Part shown: positions 10,742 to 23,022 of the stretch, piece by piece
How positions within the stretch are numbered: position 1 is the stretch's first letter
Layout: the number at the start of each line of letters is the position of its first letter
Assembly: GCF_040869045.1 (NCBI RefSeq)
Contig: NC_090320.1
Coordinates: 121,343,112-121,407,111, forward strand
Direction of reading: 5' to 3'
Length of the DNA: 64,000 nucleotides
From: Eurosta solidaginis
Taxonomy: Eukaryota; Arthropoda; Insecta; Diptera; Tephritidae
The notes under the pieces: model-generated
What the model saw: only the letters and a program-made list of their open reading frames with translations
What the model was told of the DNA's origin: nothing
Database searches by the model: none
Program-made: the position numbers and the translations under genes

Positions 10742-12222
10742 GACATTACGGCTAGTGTACCAATAATATTGGCGTTTGCAGATGTTGCACGCAAAAAAAA
10801 ATTACTTGGGCAAACGATCTGATATTTCTTGTAACTGAGCAAGAGCAATTAGGTATGCATGCCTGGTTGGAGGCATATCATGAAGGTGGAATCAAAGATC
10901 CACCAATTTTACGTTGTGGTAATTTGCTAGGACGTGCAGGATCACTACAAGCAGCTGTAAATTTAGAAATACAAGATTTAGATATCGATTATATTGACGC
11001 GAAAATCGAGGGCCTCAATGGTCAACTACCCAATTTAGATATGTTAATTTGGTACAACGCCTTGCATCACGTAGCGGTTTATCATCCGGTTACAAGCATT
11101 CACCACGTAAGCGAAGGCGTTCACAGCGCGGAACGTTAGGGGATAACTTTCGCCACATGGTGGAAATGCTGAGGTGCCAAGCTACTGGTGTACCAAATGG
11201 TAATCATGGTCCTTTTCATCGCTATCGTATTGAATCACTAACACTTGAAGCTGTAGAACGTACAACACCATAATAACAACAATCGTTTTGGAACTGCACT
11301 TTCGCTACTGAAAACAGTAGAAGGCATCTCTCGTAGCTTAAACAACTTGTTGGAACGTTTACATCAGAGCTACTTCTTCTATATTCTTGTGCAAAATGAC
11401 CGTTTCGTTTCAATTGGTGATTTCATGCCATGTCTTATAGCTTTAGCCAGCACAATGTTGATTAAGGCTTTTCTTCTCTGGCTTACTATCACAGCCAACG
11501 ATGAAACAACTACAGTACCGATAGATGGAGAAGAAATAGTGATCTTTGAAGAAAAGCCCCTTGTGGAATTGCTATATATATCCGTTTTAATTTATACAGT
11601 TATCGCGCTACTATTAGGTTTTCTCTGTAATGCTTTGCCATTTAGCCAACAAGTAAGAGATTATTTTACCTCGATTGGTATAAGCACTAAGTTGATTATT
11701 GGCCTGATTTTGGGCGAACAAGTGTGGATGGGCGTGTTACTACCGCTTTTCTATAACTTGCCCGATGAGGCTGGTCTGCAGTTGCTACATGTAGCAGCAT
11801 TAATTTTCATGGGTGTTGCACTCATTGTTACTGGTTTGCTAAATTTTGCTTTAGGTGTAATATTGGCTGTACTCATCACACCTCTAACAATATTATTGTC
11901 CAGTGAAAGAAAAAAAAATGGATTTCGTCAACATTTAACACGCGCTTGTACACTATTGCTCAATCCAATAATAGTCGTATATTTATTAGCTTTATGACTG
12001 ACATTATTTGAATTTCCTGAGTTAACCATCAGTCAGTTGGCTATACGCGCTTTAGGTGCATCAGTAGATGCCATTACATTTGGATTAATGGACAGTATTA
12101 TTTACGGCAATTGGTTGTATACTGCAATTGCTGCCATTTATTTTCCTTTATGGATTTTATATTGGACACTTGCGTTGGGCCGACATACTCCAAGCGTTTA
12201 TCCTAGTAGAAAGCATGATTAG
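10742..12222 (+). pseudogene. GPAA1: GPAA1-like (GPI transamidase subunit) pseudogene, C-terminal two thirds
   Basis: GPAA1/Gaa1 is a multi-pass ER membrane subunit of the GPI transamidase that attaches GPI anchors to proteins. Frame segments match the family in order: ITWANDLIFLVTEQEQLG and AWLEAYH (from 10801), QAAVNLEI and EGLNGQLPNLDML (to about 11046), GVPNGNHGPFHRYRIESLTL (to about 11240), LLERLHQSYFFYIL and RFVSIGDFMPC (from 11347), then hydrophobic membrane segments to 12222. It is broken by frameshifts in an A run near 10795, near 11047 and near 11270, and by a TGA at 11995-11997 with the same frame resuming after it. I see no intron inside 10801-12222, so it may be a single exon or a processed copy. 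The left breakpoint of the 18-kb duplication lies in its tail at 12190. Confidence 0.85.
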
Positions 12223-12399
12223 GGTTTCAACATTTGAACGCGCTGTTACAAATGATCAAATAGTAATAGATTTGCAACTTTTATGCTCGTTATGTATTTA
12301 TTTTGTGATAAACGAACAATTTCTCAGCATTGCTTGAATATCAATTAAAGATTTCAAACCTAACTGCTAAATAGTTCTTTGAAAATTATGGCCAGAAGT

Positions 12400-12900
12400 G
12401 AGTTGCATTCTAATGGAGTACAAAGTTGAAAAATTGAACCTGCACCAGCACTGGATGTTGCTGCTGTGGTGCATCAAGATGGCACAATTGGTGTGCTTAA
12501 CTTTAGACTCGATGAGATGCTTATGAATTCAAACAAGATTGGGGTTGAGTTGGTCAGGTACCAATAGTCATGTGGCATTTTGGAATTTGGAAGACAGAAA
12601 GGTAATGCTGGCTGTGCCGTACTCTCGTTGCTCTATGTACTTTGATGATTTTTTTTTTTTTAACAGCTTATAGATCGCCCGACAGATTTGGTGCTGTTAT
12701 ATCGGAATTCCCATTTGGATCAACAGTTGCAAAAATGATAATTGCCCGCTGTCGACATAATTGCGCAAAGGACATACTTTTAATTACTATTATGCTGTCA
12801 GGTGAGATTATATGCATTATTATGAATTGCACCGACTGCTGTTTTTTTTTTGGAAAAAAGGGACCCTTTAGATTTTAATAAGCACAAGAGACGCGTTTTT
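12400..12900 (+). pseudogene. Unidentified host-gene fragment with splice-like sites, WD40-like
   Basis: One frame reads PAPALDVAAVVHQDGTIGVL, then a frameshift, then WSGTNSHVAFWNLEDRK, which resembles WD40 blades (GH-less, with W-x-L). An AG|GTAATG follows at about 12600, then a T-rich stretch and AACAG at 12661-12666, and coding-looking LIDRPTDLVLLYRNSHLDQQ before a stop. A second donor-like CAGGTGAG lies near 12801. This is the pattern of a spliced gene fragment, but I cannot name the gene. The block is copied at 30421-30920 with the same lesions, so it was dead before the duplication. Confidence 0.4.
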
Positions 12901-13068
12901 ATACGTTGTTGTGGCTTTAGTAGGTGTCACTGAGGGGGAGAATTCTTTGAATTGTGGATAGGTAGTTGCTCTCATTGTTGTTAAGCACCAGCGTTGTGGC
13001 CGTAATGTGCCAGACAATAAAAGGGGGTATGCGGTGGCAGATGGTTTATCTGCTTTAGTCTTCTATTG

Positions 13069-13240
13069 GCCTCGTTCGTGGTGAACGAGGGCTGGGTTAT
13101 GGGGTTTGTTGGCCTCGTTCGGGGTGAACGAGAGCTGGGTTATGGGGTTTGTTGGCCTCGTTCGGGATGAACGAGAGCTGGGTTACGGGATTTGTTGGCC
13201 TCGTTCGGAGTGAACGAGAGCTGGGTTAAGCGGGTTGAAG
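13069..13240 (-). repeat. Four 43-bp hairpin repeats in BEL 3' UTR, copy 2
   Basis: The perfect stem CTCGTTC...GAACGAG with a 5-base loop occurs at 13071, 13114, 13157 and 13200, exactly 43 bp apart. Loops are GTGGT, GGGGT, GGGAT and GGAGT. The spacer reads GCTGGGTTATGGGGTTTGTTGG with small changes. It lies just past the end of pol, where the 3' untranslated region of the element should be. It is repeated at 31092-31263. Confidence 0.9.
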
Positions 13241-16200
13241 TTACAGATCTTTCTCACCCTCACTGGAGGGTGGTAGTAGGACCAATTTCGTGATTGGTCT
13301 AGTGGTTTGTCCCCTGGCCGTATCCAGTTCGACGACTCGAACTCAGTTATCGGGGCCATAATGAAGGGTGGCTATCCGACCTAGTCTCCATTCGTTGGGG
13401 GGCAGATTATCCTCCTTAATGACGACCAGGTCCCCCTCTTTAAGGTTTGATTGTGGATGTTTCCACTTGACGCGCTTCTGCAATTCGGTGAGATACTCAG
13501 TTTTCCACCGTTTGCAGAAGGTTTGATGCAGCGCCTTAAGCTTTTCCCATCGATTGACGAGTGATGCGCGATTCTCGCTGACGTCGATCTCCGGTGGAGC
13601 TAACAGGTGCCCTCCCACGAGGAAATGGCCTGGAGTAAGTGGCTCCAAGTTGGACGGCTCGTTGGAGGAGGGGCTTAACGGTCGAGAATTGAGACAGGAC
13701 TCGATTCGACAAAGTAGTGTGCTGAACTCTTCAAGAGTAAATTTGTGATCCAAAGCGATCTTCTTGAAGTGGTTCTTGAAGCTCTTGACCCCTGCCTCCC
13801 ATAGTCCGCCCATGTGAGGAGCTCCTGGTGGTATGAAATGCCATGTCAGGTTTTGATGACTGTACTTGGATAAAGTTTGGTTGCGAGCGTCCGCCAGGAA
13901 AGCTTTGAGTTCTGAGCGGAGAGCTCTGGAGGCTCCGACAAAGTTGGTTCCGTTGTCGGAGTAGATGTTCTTTGGACATCCTCGCCGAGCGACAAACCTA
14001 TCGAAAGCTGCCAGGAATGCGGCAGTACTGAGGTCACTAGTGGCTTCCAAGTGAATCGCTTTGGTTGCAAAGCAAACAAAGAGGCAGACGTAACCCTTTG
14101 ACATGCGGCATCCTCTTCCGCTATAAGATTTGATGTCAAATGGTCCGGCAAAATCTACCCCCGCATTGGTGAAAGACCGGGAAAAGGTGGTTCGTTCTGA
14201 GGGTAGATCTCCCATAAGTTGGGTTTGGGTCCGCTTGCGGAATATTGTGCAAGTTTTGCAATTGTGTATGACCGATCGGATCATATTTTTGACCCTAGGG
14301 ATCCAATATTGTGTGCGTATGCGACGAAACATAAGTTGGTTCTCCCCATGCAGGGTGTCTTTATGGATGAACTGGACAAGAAGTCGTGTGAGCCGGCAGT
14401 CATACGGCAGAATGATCGGGTGCCGTTCACTGTAGGGAAGATCCTTGGCCCCTGAAAGACGACCGCCCACCCTCAATATGCCCTTTTCATCGACAAGGGG
14501 GGTAAGAGGGAGGATTTCACTCTTTGAACCGATGAACTTCCCGGAATTTAAGCTCGAAAGTTCCTCCGAATAGTGCCTCCGTTGGTAGAAAGCTATTAAC
14601 TGACTTGTCGTGGCCTGGATTTCATCGGGTGAAATGAAGTGCGATGCCGCTTTAAAGGAAGATTTTGTCTTAGGATTGGTTCTTTGGATAAATCTTCGAA
14701 CATACGATATGACCCTCAAGGCCCTGGACAAATTGGAAAACCGTTCGAGGATGTCGTCTTTCTCTTTTATTTTTGAAGTTGTATGAGCCTGCACCCGTTT
14801 TTCCTCTATGTTAGTCTGATAGTCCTTTTCTTGTATTGGCCATTCTGTCTTATCTTCTTGTAACCAAGAAGGTCCCTGCCACCACAAAGAGTTATTCACT
14901 AACTCCTTCGCTGATAGTCCTCGGCTAGCCAGGTCTGCAGGATTGGATGCGGATTCTACGTGGCGCCAAGATTTGTTTCCTACCTTTTCTACTATTTTCG
15001 TTACTCGATGAGCGACAAAGGTTGACCAAGAACAAGGGGGTTTTCTTATCCACGCCAAAACAATCGTGGAGTCTGTCCATAGGTGTAGATTGAAATTTTC
15101 TAAATGCAGATTTTCACGCACTGCTTCGATGGTTTCGGCCAGCAACACTGCACCGCATAGCTCTAATCGGGGTAATGAAACTGTTTTAACGGGTGCTACT
15201 CTTGTTTTTGCTATTAATAAGTTAACGTAGACCTCATCCTTTATCTTTGCTCGTAAAAAGACTGTCGCGGCGTAAGCTTTTTCCGAGGCATCGCAAAAGC
15301 CGTGTATTTCAACGTCGTTGGTTGGCGTAAAATACACCCAACGTGGGATACGAATTCCGTTAATGGAGGGGTATTCCTGCATAAAATTATGCCATCGGTC
15401 TAGGGTTCCTGCCGACACTGGTTCGTCCCAGTCAGTCCCCTCTAGCCAAATGTCTTGCATAATGATTTTTGCAACAATGACGACTGGGGCGAGCCAACCT
15501 AGGGGATCGAAAAGTTTAGCGATTGCAGAAAGTATTGTCCTTTTCGTTAACATATCCCGATTTTCAATTGGTTTTGCCGTGAAGTAAAAATAATCCGCAT
15601 GCGCGTTCCATCGAATACCTAGGGTCTTGACCGTACTCGTGTCTTCGAATTCCAAAAAGTCTTCGTTGAGCAGATGAGGTTTGGGTATTCCTTTAAGTAT
15701 TCTTGAGCAATTTGACGTCCAGTTGCGGAGGGAAAAACCAGCGGACTGTAATGCATCTGTGATTTCATCGCGAGCTTTGAGTGTGGATTCGATGCTATGT
15801 CCCCCGGCTAGAACGTCATCGACGTACATACCTGTCCGTAAGATATCTGCGGCAATGGGTAATGAAGTTTCAACGTCGTCTGCTAGTTGGTGCAGTGTCC
15901 TTATCGCCAGATAAGGAGCACAATTGGCTCCAAAGGTGACTGTCTTTAATTCGTAGACGCTGATAGGGTCACTAGGATTGTTGCGAAAAACTATTCTCTG
16001 GAATTGTGTTTGGTTTGGCTTTACCAATATCTGCCGATACATTTTCTCGATGTCGCTATTAAAAACATATTTAAAGAATCTCCATCGAAGGAGTAGAATC
16101 GTTAAGTCGGCCTGAAGCACTGGGCCTGTATAAAGTACGTCGTTTAGGCTTGTGCCATTGGCTGTGGGACACGAAGCGTTGAACACCACACGAACTTTGG

Positions 16201-18468
16201 TCGTGGTGCTTTCCTCTTTTATAACCGCATGATGGGGTAAGAAGTAGCAATCGGTCACGTGGGGTGGTATGATTTTTGGAACTTTTGACATATGTCCCAA
16301 TGTCTCATATTCCGCTAGTACCCTAATGTACTCAGTCTGTAGGGCCGGTATCTTGGCTAGGCGCGTCTCATTCCGGTAGAATTGGGAGCAGACGCCGTTT
16401 AGGGAAGGCCCTAAGGAGATTTTGTTGGGAAAATCCTGTTTAAAAGGAAGGGCGACAGTATATTTGCCATCGGAATTTCTTTCTGTTGTAAGTCTGACAA
16501 GTTCCTCGCAATAGGCATTATCTTCGTTAAGTGCCCTTTTCTTAGGTATGTTTTCAAGCTACCAGAAAGCGGTTAGTTGCTTGTCTAGGCTGATTTCATT
16601 AAATAAAGATACCCGTGTATTAGTTGGATGAGGTACTTCTGCACGACCAGTTAGAATCCAACCGAAGACGGTTTCTTGGGCGAGAAGCGTATTTAGAACG
16701 TTCTTCCTTATACCGTTCAGTATTATCTGGGGATAAATGTCGCCTCCAAGTATGAGATCGACTGGTTCATTAATGAAGAACCTTTTATCCGCCAGAATCA
16801 GATCAGGGAACGCTTGCGGAGTCGTTGCGCTCACTTGGCAAGTCGGAAGGTCCCCTGTTAATTGGGGCAGGACTAGGACCACTGTATCGATGCTCACTAA
16901 GGGGTCTGTGAGCGAACCTAACGTAATCACACATGATTCCTTTACCTGTGCAGATGGGGTATTATTTATTCCTGACACTTGCACATGCAGACGTTTGGAT
17001 GGAAGGTTTATTCGCTTTTTTAGTCTTTCTGTTATGAAAGAGCATTCTGACCCAGAGTCTATCAGCGCTCTGGCGGAAAATTTCACTCCATTATAGTGTA
17101 TATTAACACGTGCTGTTCCTAATAACACCCCTTTAGTGGTGTTAGCATGACACGAAGAGACGTTATTAGCATTATCTTGTCTTTTTTCAGACGCCATCCT
17201 TGCCCTAGCCTGCTGTGAGGTTGAAGGTGTGTTGTCGGTGGCGTTTTGAGTCCACCTCTGAGGAGTTGTCTTTGGCTGTGCTGTCGGAAGATGGAGCAAG
17301 GTGTTGTGCCTCGCGTGGCACGTGCTGCAATTGAATTGGCTAGTGCATCGTGTCACGGTGTATCCACCCGACAGACAATTCAGACAGTAACTATTGTTTT
17401 TGATAAATTCAATTTTTCCTGACGTGGACAACCTACGGAATTTTTGGCAATTTCGTAATTTGCGCTCTGTACTGTTGCACATCTTACATGCCGACTTTGG
17501 TACGCTTGATTGGTAAACCCCAAGCTTCGTAGAATTTTCCCTAGAATTCGAACTCTGACTTTTGGGTGTTTTTGTTGTTTTATTACCCCTAAGATCGGAA
17601 ACCGTCTCTAATGTCTGGAAGCGATTGGACAGGAATTTGTCCATATCCTCCCATTTCGGGATATCTGTCTTCCGTTCTACGGTCTGTTCCCAGAGAGCCA
17701 ATGTAGATTCAGGGAGTTTTGTGGAGCATAAGTAAGTTATAATTGCGTCCCAATTTGTGATGTCAATATATGACATTGTAGCGCAGAAATGCAATTGTTG
17801 ATCTCACGTTGCAATTTTTTAATTGATGTTCCACACTCCTGCTCGACTGCCGTCAGATTAAATAAAAGTTTTAATTGTGTGTTGACGAGGATACGTTTAT
17901 TTTCGTACCTGTCGCTTAGATTCTTCCAGGCGGTTGCAAAACCCTCGTTTGTTAATGAGCACCTGCCCACTATTTCTTTTGCCTCCCCTTGCGTTTTTTG
18001 CTTCAAATAGCATAATTTCTCGACATATTTCAGATCGGTATTGTGGATGTATATCGCCGTGAACATATCTCGAAAAGCTGGCCAGGAGAGGTAGTCGCCT
18101 TTAAATACATCGGTGTCACAAGGCGGCAGCCGCATTTTATGTCCACGGCGCGAGGAGTCTTCCTCCTTTGCTTCATCTTTCGCCGGCTGTGGGGTGATAG
18201 CTTCGGCTTCAGCCGCCACAGCAGACATGCATTGCAGGTAGCATGCAAAGCAACTTTTATTTTTCTTTCTTAATGAGCTGAGCTCGTCCTTGGACAGTTC
18301 AGAATTGCTGAGAAGACTTTCATATGTGGACTTGGTCTTCTTCCATAGTGCCCTTAGCTCCTCTTGCAGTAGTGCAAGGGTGTGCTTGTTCCGGGATTCG
18401 GCCGGGGTGGAGTTGAACTCTTGTTCAAACTCCACTATGGAATCAGCCAATCTAATATAAGTCTCCAT
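13241..18468 (-). pseudogene. BEL/Pao gag-pol, copy 2, broken
   Basis: This has the same polyprotein layout as copy 3. Three lesions are visible. A one-base loss near 17768 (CAATATATGAC against CAATATTATGAC) splits Gag into 17737-18468 and 16559-17794. A TAG at 16559-16561 lies between protease and RT, shared with copy 1 but not copy 3. A TGA at 13343-13345 is shared with copy 3, after which the frame continues for 34 codons (VRVVELDTARG...) to a TAA at 13241. The RT-integrase segment 13343-16300 is open for 985 codons. Between about 15180 and 16820 it resembles copy 1, and outside that it resembles its duplicate, copy 3. Confidence 0.9.
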
Positions 18469-20641
18469 TGATTTTATTAATTTGAATATTTTGTCTCTTT
18501 GAAGGTGTCGAGCTCGGAGGTAAACGACTTAGTGGCTTTGGTGTAAATGCAACCACAACAAAAAATTATAAGAGTGTTTTCGTTTTTCCTGTGATTGCGC
18601 TGTATAAGTAAAAGCTTTAGGAACACACGAATTCTGATTGAATGTGTTAACACAGATAGCAATCTTATGTGAATAGTGCTAAGCAAAAATTTAATCAAAT
18701 GTAAATTATGATATGAACCACTTATAGAAATCCTCACGAGGATTGTGCAAGCCACAGATAGAAATCCTGACGAGGATTTAATGTGTATGGAGTGATATGG
18801 AAATAAACACAAATAGAAATCCTGACGAGGATTTAGTGTGTATAAAATGATATAAATGTAGTGATATGCAGCACAGATAGAAATCCTGACGAGGATTTAA
18901 TGTGCATGCAGTGATATGGAAATAAACACAGATAGAAATCCTGACGAGGATTTAGTGTGTATAAAGTGATATAAATGTAGTGATATGCAGCACAGATAGA
19001 AATCCTGAGGTTCTAGTCGGTGCAAAGTGATATTAAGCACGGATAGAAGTCCTGAAAGGATTTAATGTGTCTACAGTGATATGCAATGCAGAGAAGAGAA
19101 TTCGTCTGCAGGTATTTAATGTGTCTAAAGGGTGTGTTGGACACAGATAGAAATATTTTCTGAAAACTTAGTGTGTCTAAAAAAAGTTTAAAAAACGCAG
19201 ATGTAATCCCGATGTGGATATGATGTGTAATCCTCGAGATTTGAAACACAAATAGAAATCCTTATGTGGATTTAATGTGTTTACAAGGGTGAAATTTGAC
19301 CCACAGATAGAAATCCCGACGAGGATTTAATGTGTATACAAGTGAAAGTGAAACACAGATAGAAATCCTGACGAGGATTTAATGTGTATACAAAAGGTGT
19401 TATGTGAACGTTGATGAGTATCGCCGAGTAGCCAACCAGGGTATCTTTCCCAATATAAATAAGACAATAACTTTGTTTATCCAACTTAATGTGGAAAATT
19501 ACACTTTTAATTATTTATTATAAAAAACGCTGAGAACATACAGCTATGTAATAGTAAACGATCAGTATAAAATTGTGTTTGTGACCAATTGTGATGAGCC
19601 ACTAGCCACTCAACGCAGTGCTAATTTTTGGCTTTATGGTATTATTTTAGTTCGCAACTGATTAAGAACTGATTTCCGTTCAAAGATAACGCAATTGATT
19701 ATATGTATATAATTCGGTGAAAAAATACTCTATATCAAATGCCTTCGAATTAATCTGAATTAAGTGTATTCACAAATGAGCGATTTGCAACAATGTTATT
19801 GATTGTCGCAATTAAGCAAAAATGACTACAAGCCACCCAACGAAGGTGAAATGTTTTTGAAAAAAAATTTTCCTGTGGTTGCAGAATATTATGACTGCGT
19901 GAATATTGTGGTATTTCTCTGCAAGTTCATCAACCAAGTGAGAGTGTATGTAGATTGTTGCCGAAAATCAACAACCGAAAAGACTGTCTATAGAAACCGA
20001 GTGTGGTTGCACAGTGCAGTGATAATTTTGTTGCAAAAGGAGAAAAAAGAAAAAAAAAAATCCACTGACTGCCTGCCTTGAGTTGTGTCGGAAAAGTCTT
20101 ACCACTGGTGGGGGACTTAGCCGATAATCAAAAGGCGCTAGGTGTGCGTTGTGACACAATGAACTTCCACTTGCTTTGACTTGCAAATGGATATCACAAA
20201 TCCACTCGATACGTGAGTTCGTATATAAAAAAAATGTGCACCAAAATCAACCACTTACCTTACACAAGTTTTGGTAATGTATGATGTTATGTGGACTGTT
20301 GATGTGATAAATGGACGTGATATCGTATGATGAGTTGATTAGTGGACTGTTTGATGTTGTGATGATGATGTGATAATGTGATGTAGATGAGTGGACTGTT
20401 TGATATGCTGATGATGTTTTAATGCTAATGGACTGTATGTATGTGTGTGATGACGAGTTGTTATACGCTGCTCGTTCGTTTTGATGGCCAACTTTTTTCA
20501 CTGCTGGTTGATTTTAATATTTTTATAAATAATTTTCCTTGCTTGGTTAATAATTTCCAATTATTCCGATGGGCTGATCCTGGGGTAAATCACCTTTGTT
20601 TCCTTTGAATTTTTGTTTTTCTCGGCGCGTAAGGACCAAAC
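18469..20641 (-). other. BEL copy 2 leader with hairpin array (18729-19380)
   Basis: This corresponds to 3480-5652 with roughly half a percent difference. The AAATCCTGACGAGGATTT hairpins are kept. Two of the five TGCATA cores are altered (GTATGGAGTG and GTGCATGCAG in place of GTATGCAGTG). The GATG-rich stretch lies at about 20258-20460. No ORF here looks real. Confidence 0.75.
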
Positions 20642-21165
20642 TGTTACGGCGGCAAGACCAAGATAGGGCGCGCTCGTAATAATGGTGGGGAGAGAAGAAA
20701 AAGAAAATACACGAACGAATTCGTTATAAAAAGTGAACAATAATATTTATTAAAATAAATGGAAATGCAAATGCAACGTTAGTCCACTTAATCACAATAA
20801 ATGGAATTGGTTAGACAATAAAATTAAAGTAAAGGCAAATGCAAGATAATCCACTTACATTCAATGTTTCCGATGACGGAAGTGCAAAAATGAATTTTAA
20901 AATGTTAAATAGAATTGAAGGGCTTACCTTTGGTGGCTTGGCTGCTGGCGGTTTCTTAGACGTTCGCAAAAAAAGTGAAAGAGGTAAAAAACCTTTTGTT
21001 CGCGGTCACCGCCGAATCCTAGGCTTAACTATTATCCGGCGGGGTAAACGGTTATCGGTATAAACCGATATGTATAAATGAAAGATGTGAGGTAAAAGGA
21101 CAACGAAAAGAAAAAGTTAAGTAATACGAGGGTGCACCGCCATATTTAGGCTTGTGGCCTAAACA
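20642..21165 (-). repeat. 5' LTR of BEL copy 2
   Basis: It is 524 bp, TGTTACGGCGGC...CCTAAACA on the plus strand, bordered on the left by the primer-binding-like GGCGCGTAAGGACCAAAC and on the right by unrelated DNA. This copy defines the LTR ends best, because its outer flank differs from those at 6178 and 7399. It is missing from duplication unit 2. Confidence 0.88.
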
Positions 21166-21914
21166 GCCAAGAAGGCAGAACACATATTTTCTATAAACTA
21201 AGTTAAACTAAAACTCTATTTTACATAGTCGTTCTATCTGTAAAACCAAAAACAGAAAACAAACAAAAAAACACATTTTCTCATATGTATGTTCTCTAAT
21301 AAAAACTTAAGAAAATGAAAATTCATAAATAAATTCTATTTTATAAAAAACAAAACGCTAATGTAATGTTAACGACTTTAAATGTATAAAATAATGTTTT
21401 GTTTTACATATAAAATAAACTAATTTGTTACGTTAACTTCATTATGTACAAAAAAGAGAGAAAAAAACATACATACAGCCAATAAGGCAGAACAAAAATA
21501 CAATATATAAAAGTATTTTCTAATATGTACTTACACATATATGTGTTAATATAAATTTAAGAAAATGCAAATTCATATACGGACTGATTTATATATATAA
21601 AAGAGAAAAATAAAATGAAAAAGGCCCCCAGGAAAGGGGGGTTCCTTTGTAATATTAACGACTTTAAAAGTCAACAAAGAAAGTTTATTTAACAATAAAA
21701 ATGTAAAATTGCTCCGAATGAACGAATTTCAAAAAGGAAGGTACACCCTAATATATTCGTTCATTGAGAATTGATTAGTGAGAATAAAAATAATTTTTTT
21801 AAAAAGTAAATTTTTAACTAAAGTTTTTTAATAAATGAGTGTCTGGCGAAGGAGACCACCACACAAAGCTACTATATGTAGGCGGCTCCCTCCAAGGAAA
21901 TTGCGGCGGAGAAT
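21166..21914. other. AT-rich block, two diverged direct repeats, no gene
   Basis: GCCAAGAAGGCAGAACA at 21166 recurs as GCCAATAAGGCAGAACA at about 21477, each followed by similar A/T-rich sequence ending in TTAAGAAAATG.AAATTCAT, so this is an old tandem duplication of about 310 bp. A perfect 11-bp inverted repeat AATGAACGAAT (21717-21727) / ATTCGTTCATT (21755-21765) follows. The stretch 21166-21583 is absent from unit 2, while 21584-21914 is present at 37550-37880. Confidence 0.6.
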
Positions 21915-22421
21915 TATAATATTCTAAATAAATTAAAGAGGTCCGCTCAAGTTCAGCGATAGAAAATTATTCCCTTTATTAAATAAATGCTTTTCTTTTT
22001 ATACAGAAATTTCTTAACTTACACACACACGATTATACTAATACAATTAAATTAAAAGTATTTACGTTACTAATATGGATATGTAAAATCAGCATTTACT
22101 TCATTGACCTACTTATAACTATAATGCAATTAGATATGTGTATGAATGTTTTGGCAGTGCACATTGACAAACCGACGCTGTCGATCAGTCATGCTGATCG
22201 ATACGTGGGTTGTTCAATGTGACAAATTGAGTAAGGGTTAACAACTGTCAACAGATACGACTCCCCGCCGAGTTCAACATAACTTATCTATGCCGCTTTG
22301 ACTAGCCTGCGTGTGGTCAATATTTGGTTATTCATAAAAAGTGCATAGAAAGTGAAACTCATTCTGGTATATACAAAAATACAAATACCTTGTATGTATG
22401 GCTTATTCTGGTAATGCCACA
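21915..22421 (-). repeat. 3' LTR of gypsy element, unit 1
   Basis: On the minus strand it starts TGTGGCATTACCAG and ends ATTTAGAATATTATA. The polypurine tract AAGGTGAATGG abuts its start, which sets the boundary at 22421. It differs from the 5' LTR (29321-29827) at about 28 of 507 positions by hand count. Confidence 0.88.
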
Positions 22422-23022
22422 CCATTCACCTTAGGAAGAGTCATGTATAATTTAAAACAATTGTATATGACTCTTAAAGCGCCCACTTAAAGTTTGCTTG
22501 AGTTTACAAAATTTTAATTGCTTTTAGTATTCTATTGTAATTTATTACATAGCGGTAAATTTATATGGAAAATAACGAGTTTATTTTTTTATTTTATTTT
22601 TATTTTTTTTCATATGCTGTTTAATTTTACATTTAATGACACATTCAATTGTAGTTTACGCCATATTGGTGACTTGTGTTCTTTGCTTTTATTTTCTTAC
22701 ATTTGTTTTACATACGAAATATTATGCTGACTTTTTTTCATATATTTTTTGTTGTGTGCATACTTATAATTACGAGTTAAGTGGAATGCTTATAGTGCGA
22801 TTGTTTTGATTTTTTCAAATCATTTGTGTTACTAGCAAATGTTCTATACTGGTTTAAGCCTATTCTTGTGGATTATTATTTCCTTATCTTTACCGTTCTT
22901 ATTGCTATTTCCTATTCTATGTGGTATTAATGTGAAATTATTTTATTTATCACTATATTTAACCTTACAATATTCCTTATATTTATTACCTAACTTATGA
23001 GAGGCCTCTTCTTTGACTAACA
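22422..23022 (-). other. Gypsy 3' untranslated region, no env
   Basis: This AT-rich stretch lies between the integrase end and the 3' LTR. An envelope gene would sit here in an env-bearing gypsy element, but no open frame with a signal peptide or membrane anchor is seen. The short plus-strand ORFs here are compositional. Confidence 0.6.

Larger units (their letters stand above)
13069..21165 (-). mobile_element. BEL/Pao LTR retrotransposon, copy 2, without 3' LTR
   Basis: On the minus strand: 5' LTR (20642-21165), leader (18469-20641), gag-pol (13241-18468) and 3' UTR with 43-bp hairpins. No sequence like the 5' LTR is found to the left. Instead the element runs into the gene fragment at 12400-12900 somewhere between 12900 and 13069, so its 3' end was lost before the macro-duplication. 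It matches copy 1 across the leader and LTR, with an unrelated right flank (GCCAAGAAGGCAG). Confidence 0.88.

Noticed and set aside
22422..23022. Envelope gene of the gypsy element
   Set aside because: No minus-strand frame with signal peptide, cleavage site or membrane anchor is visible.
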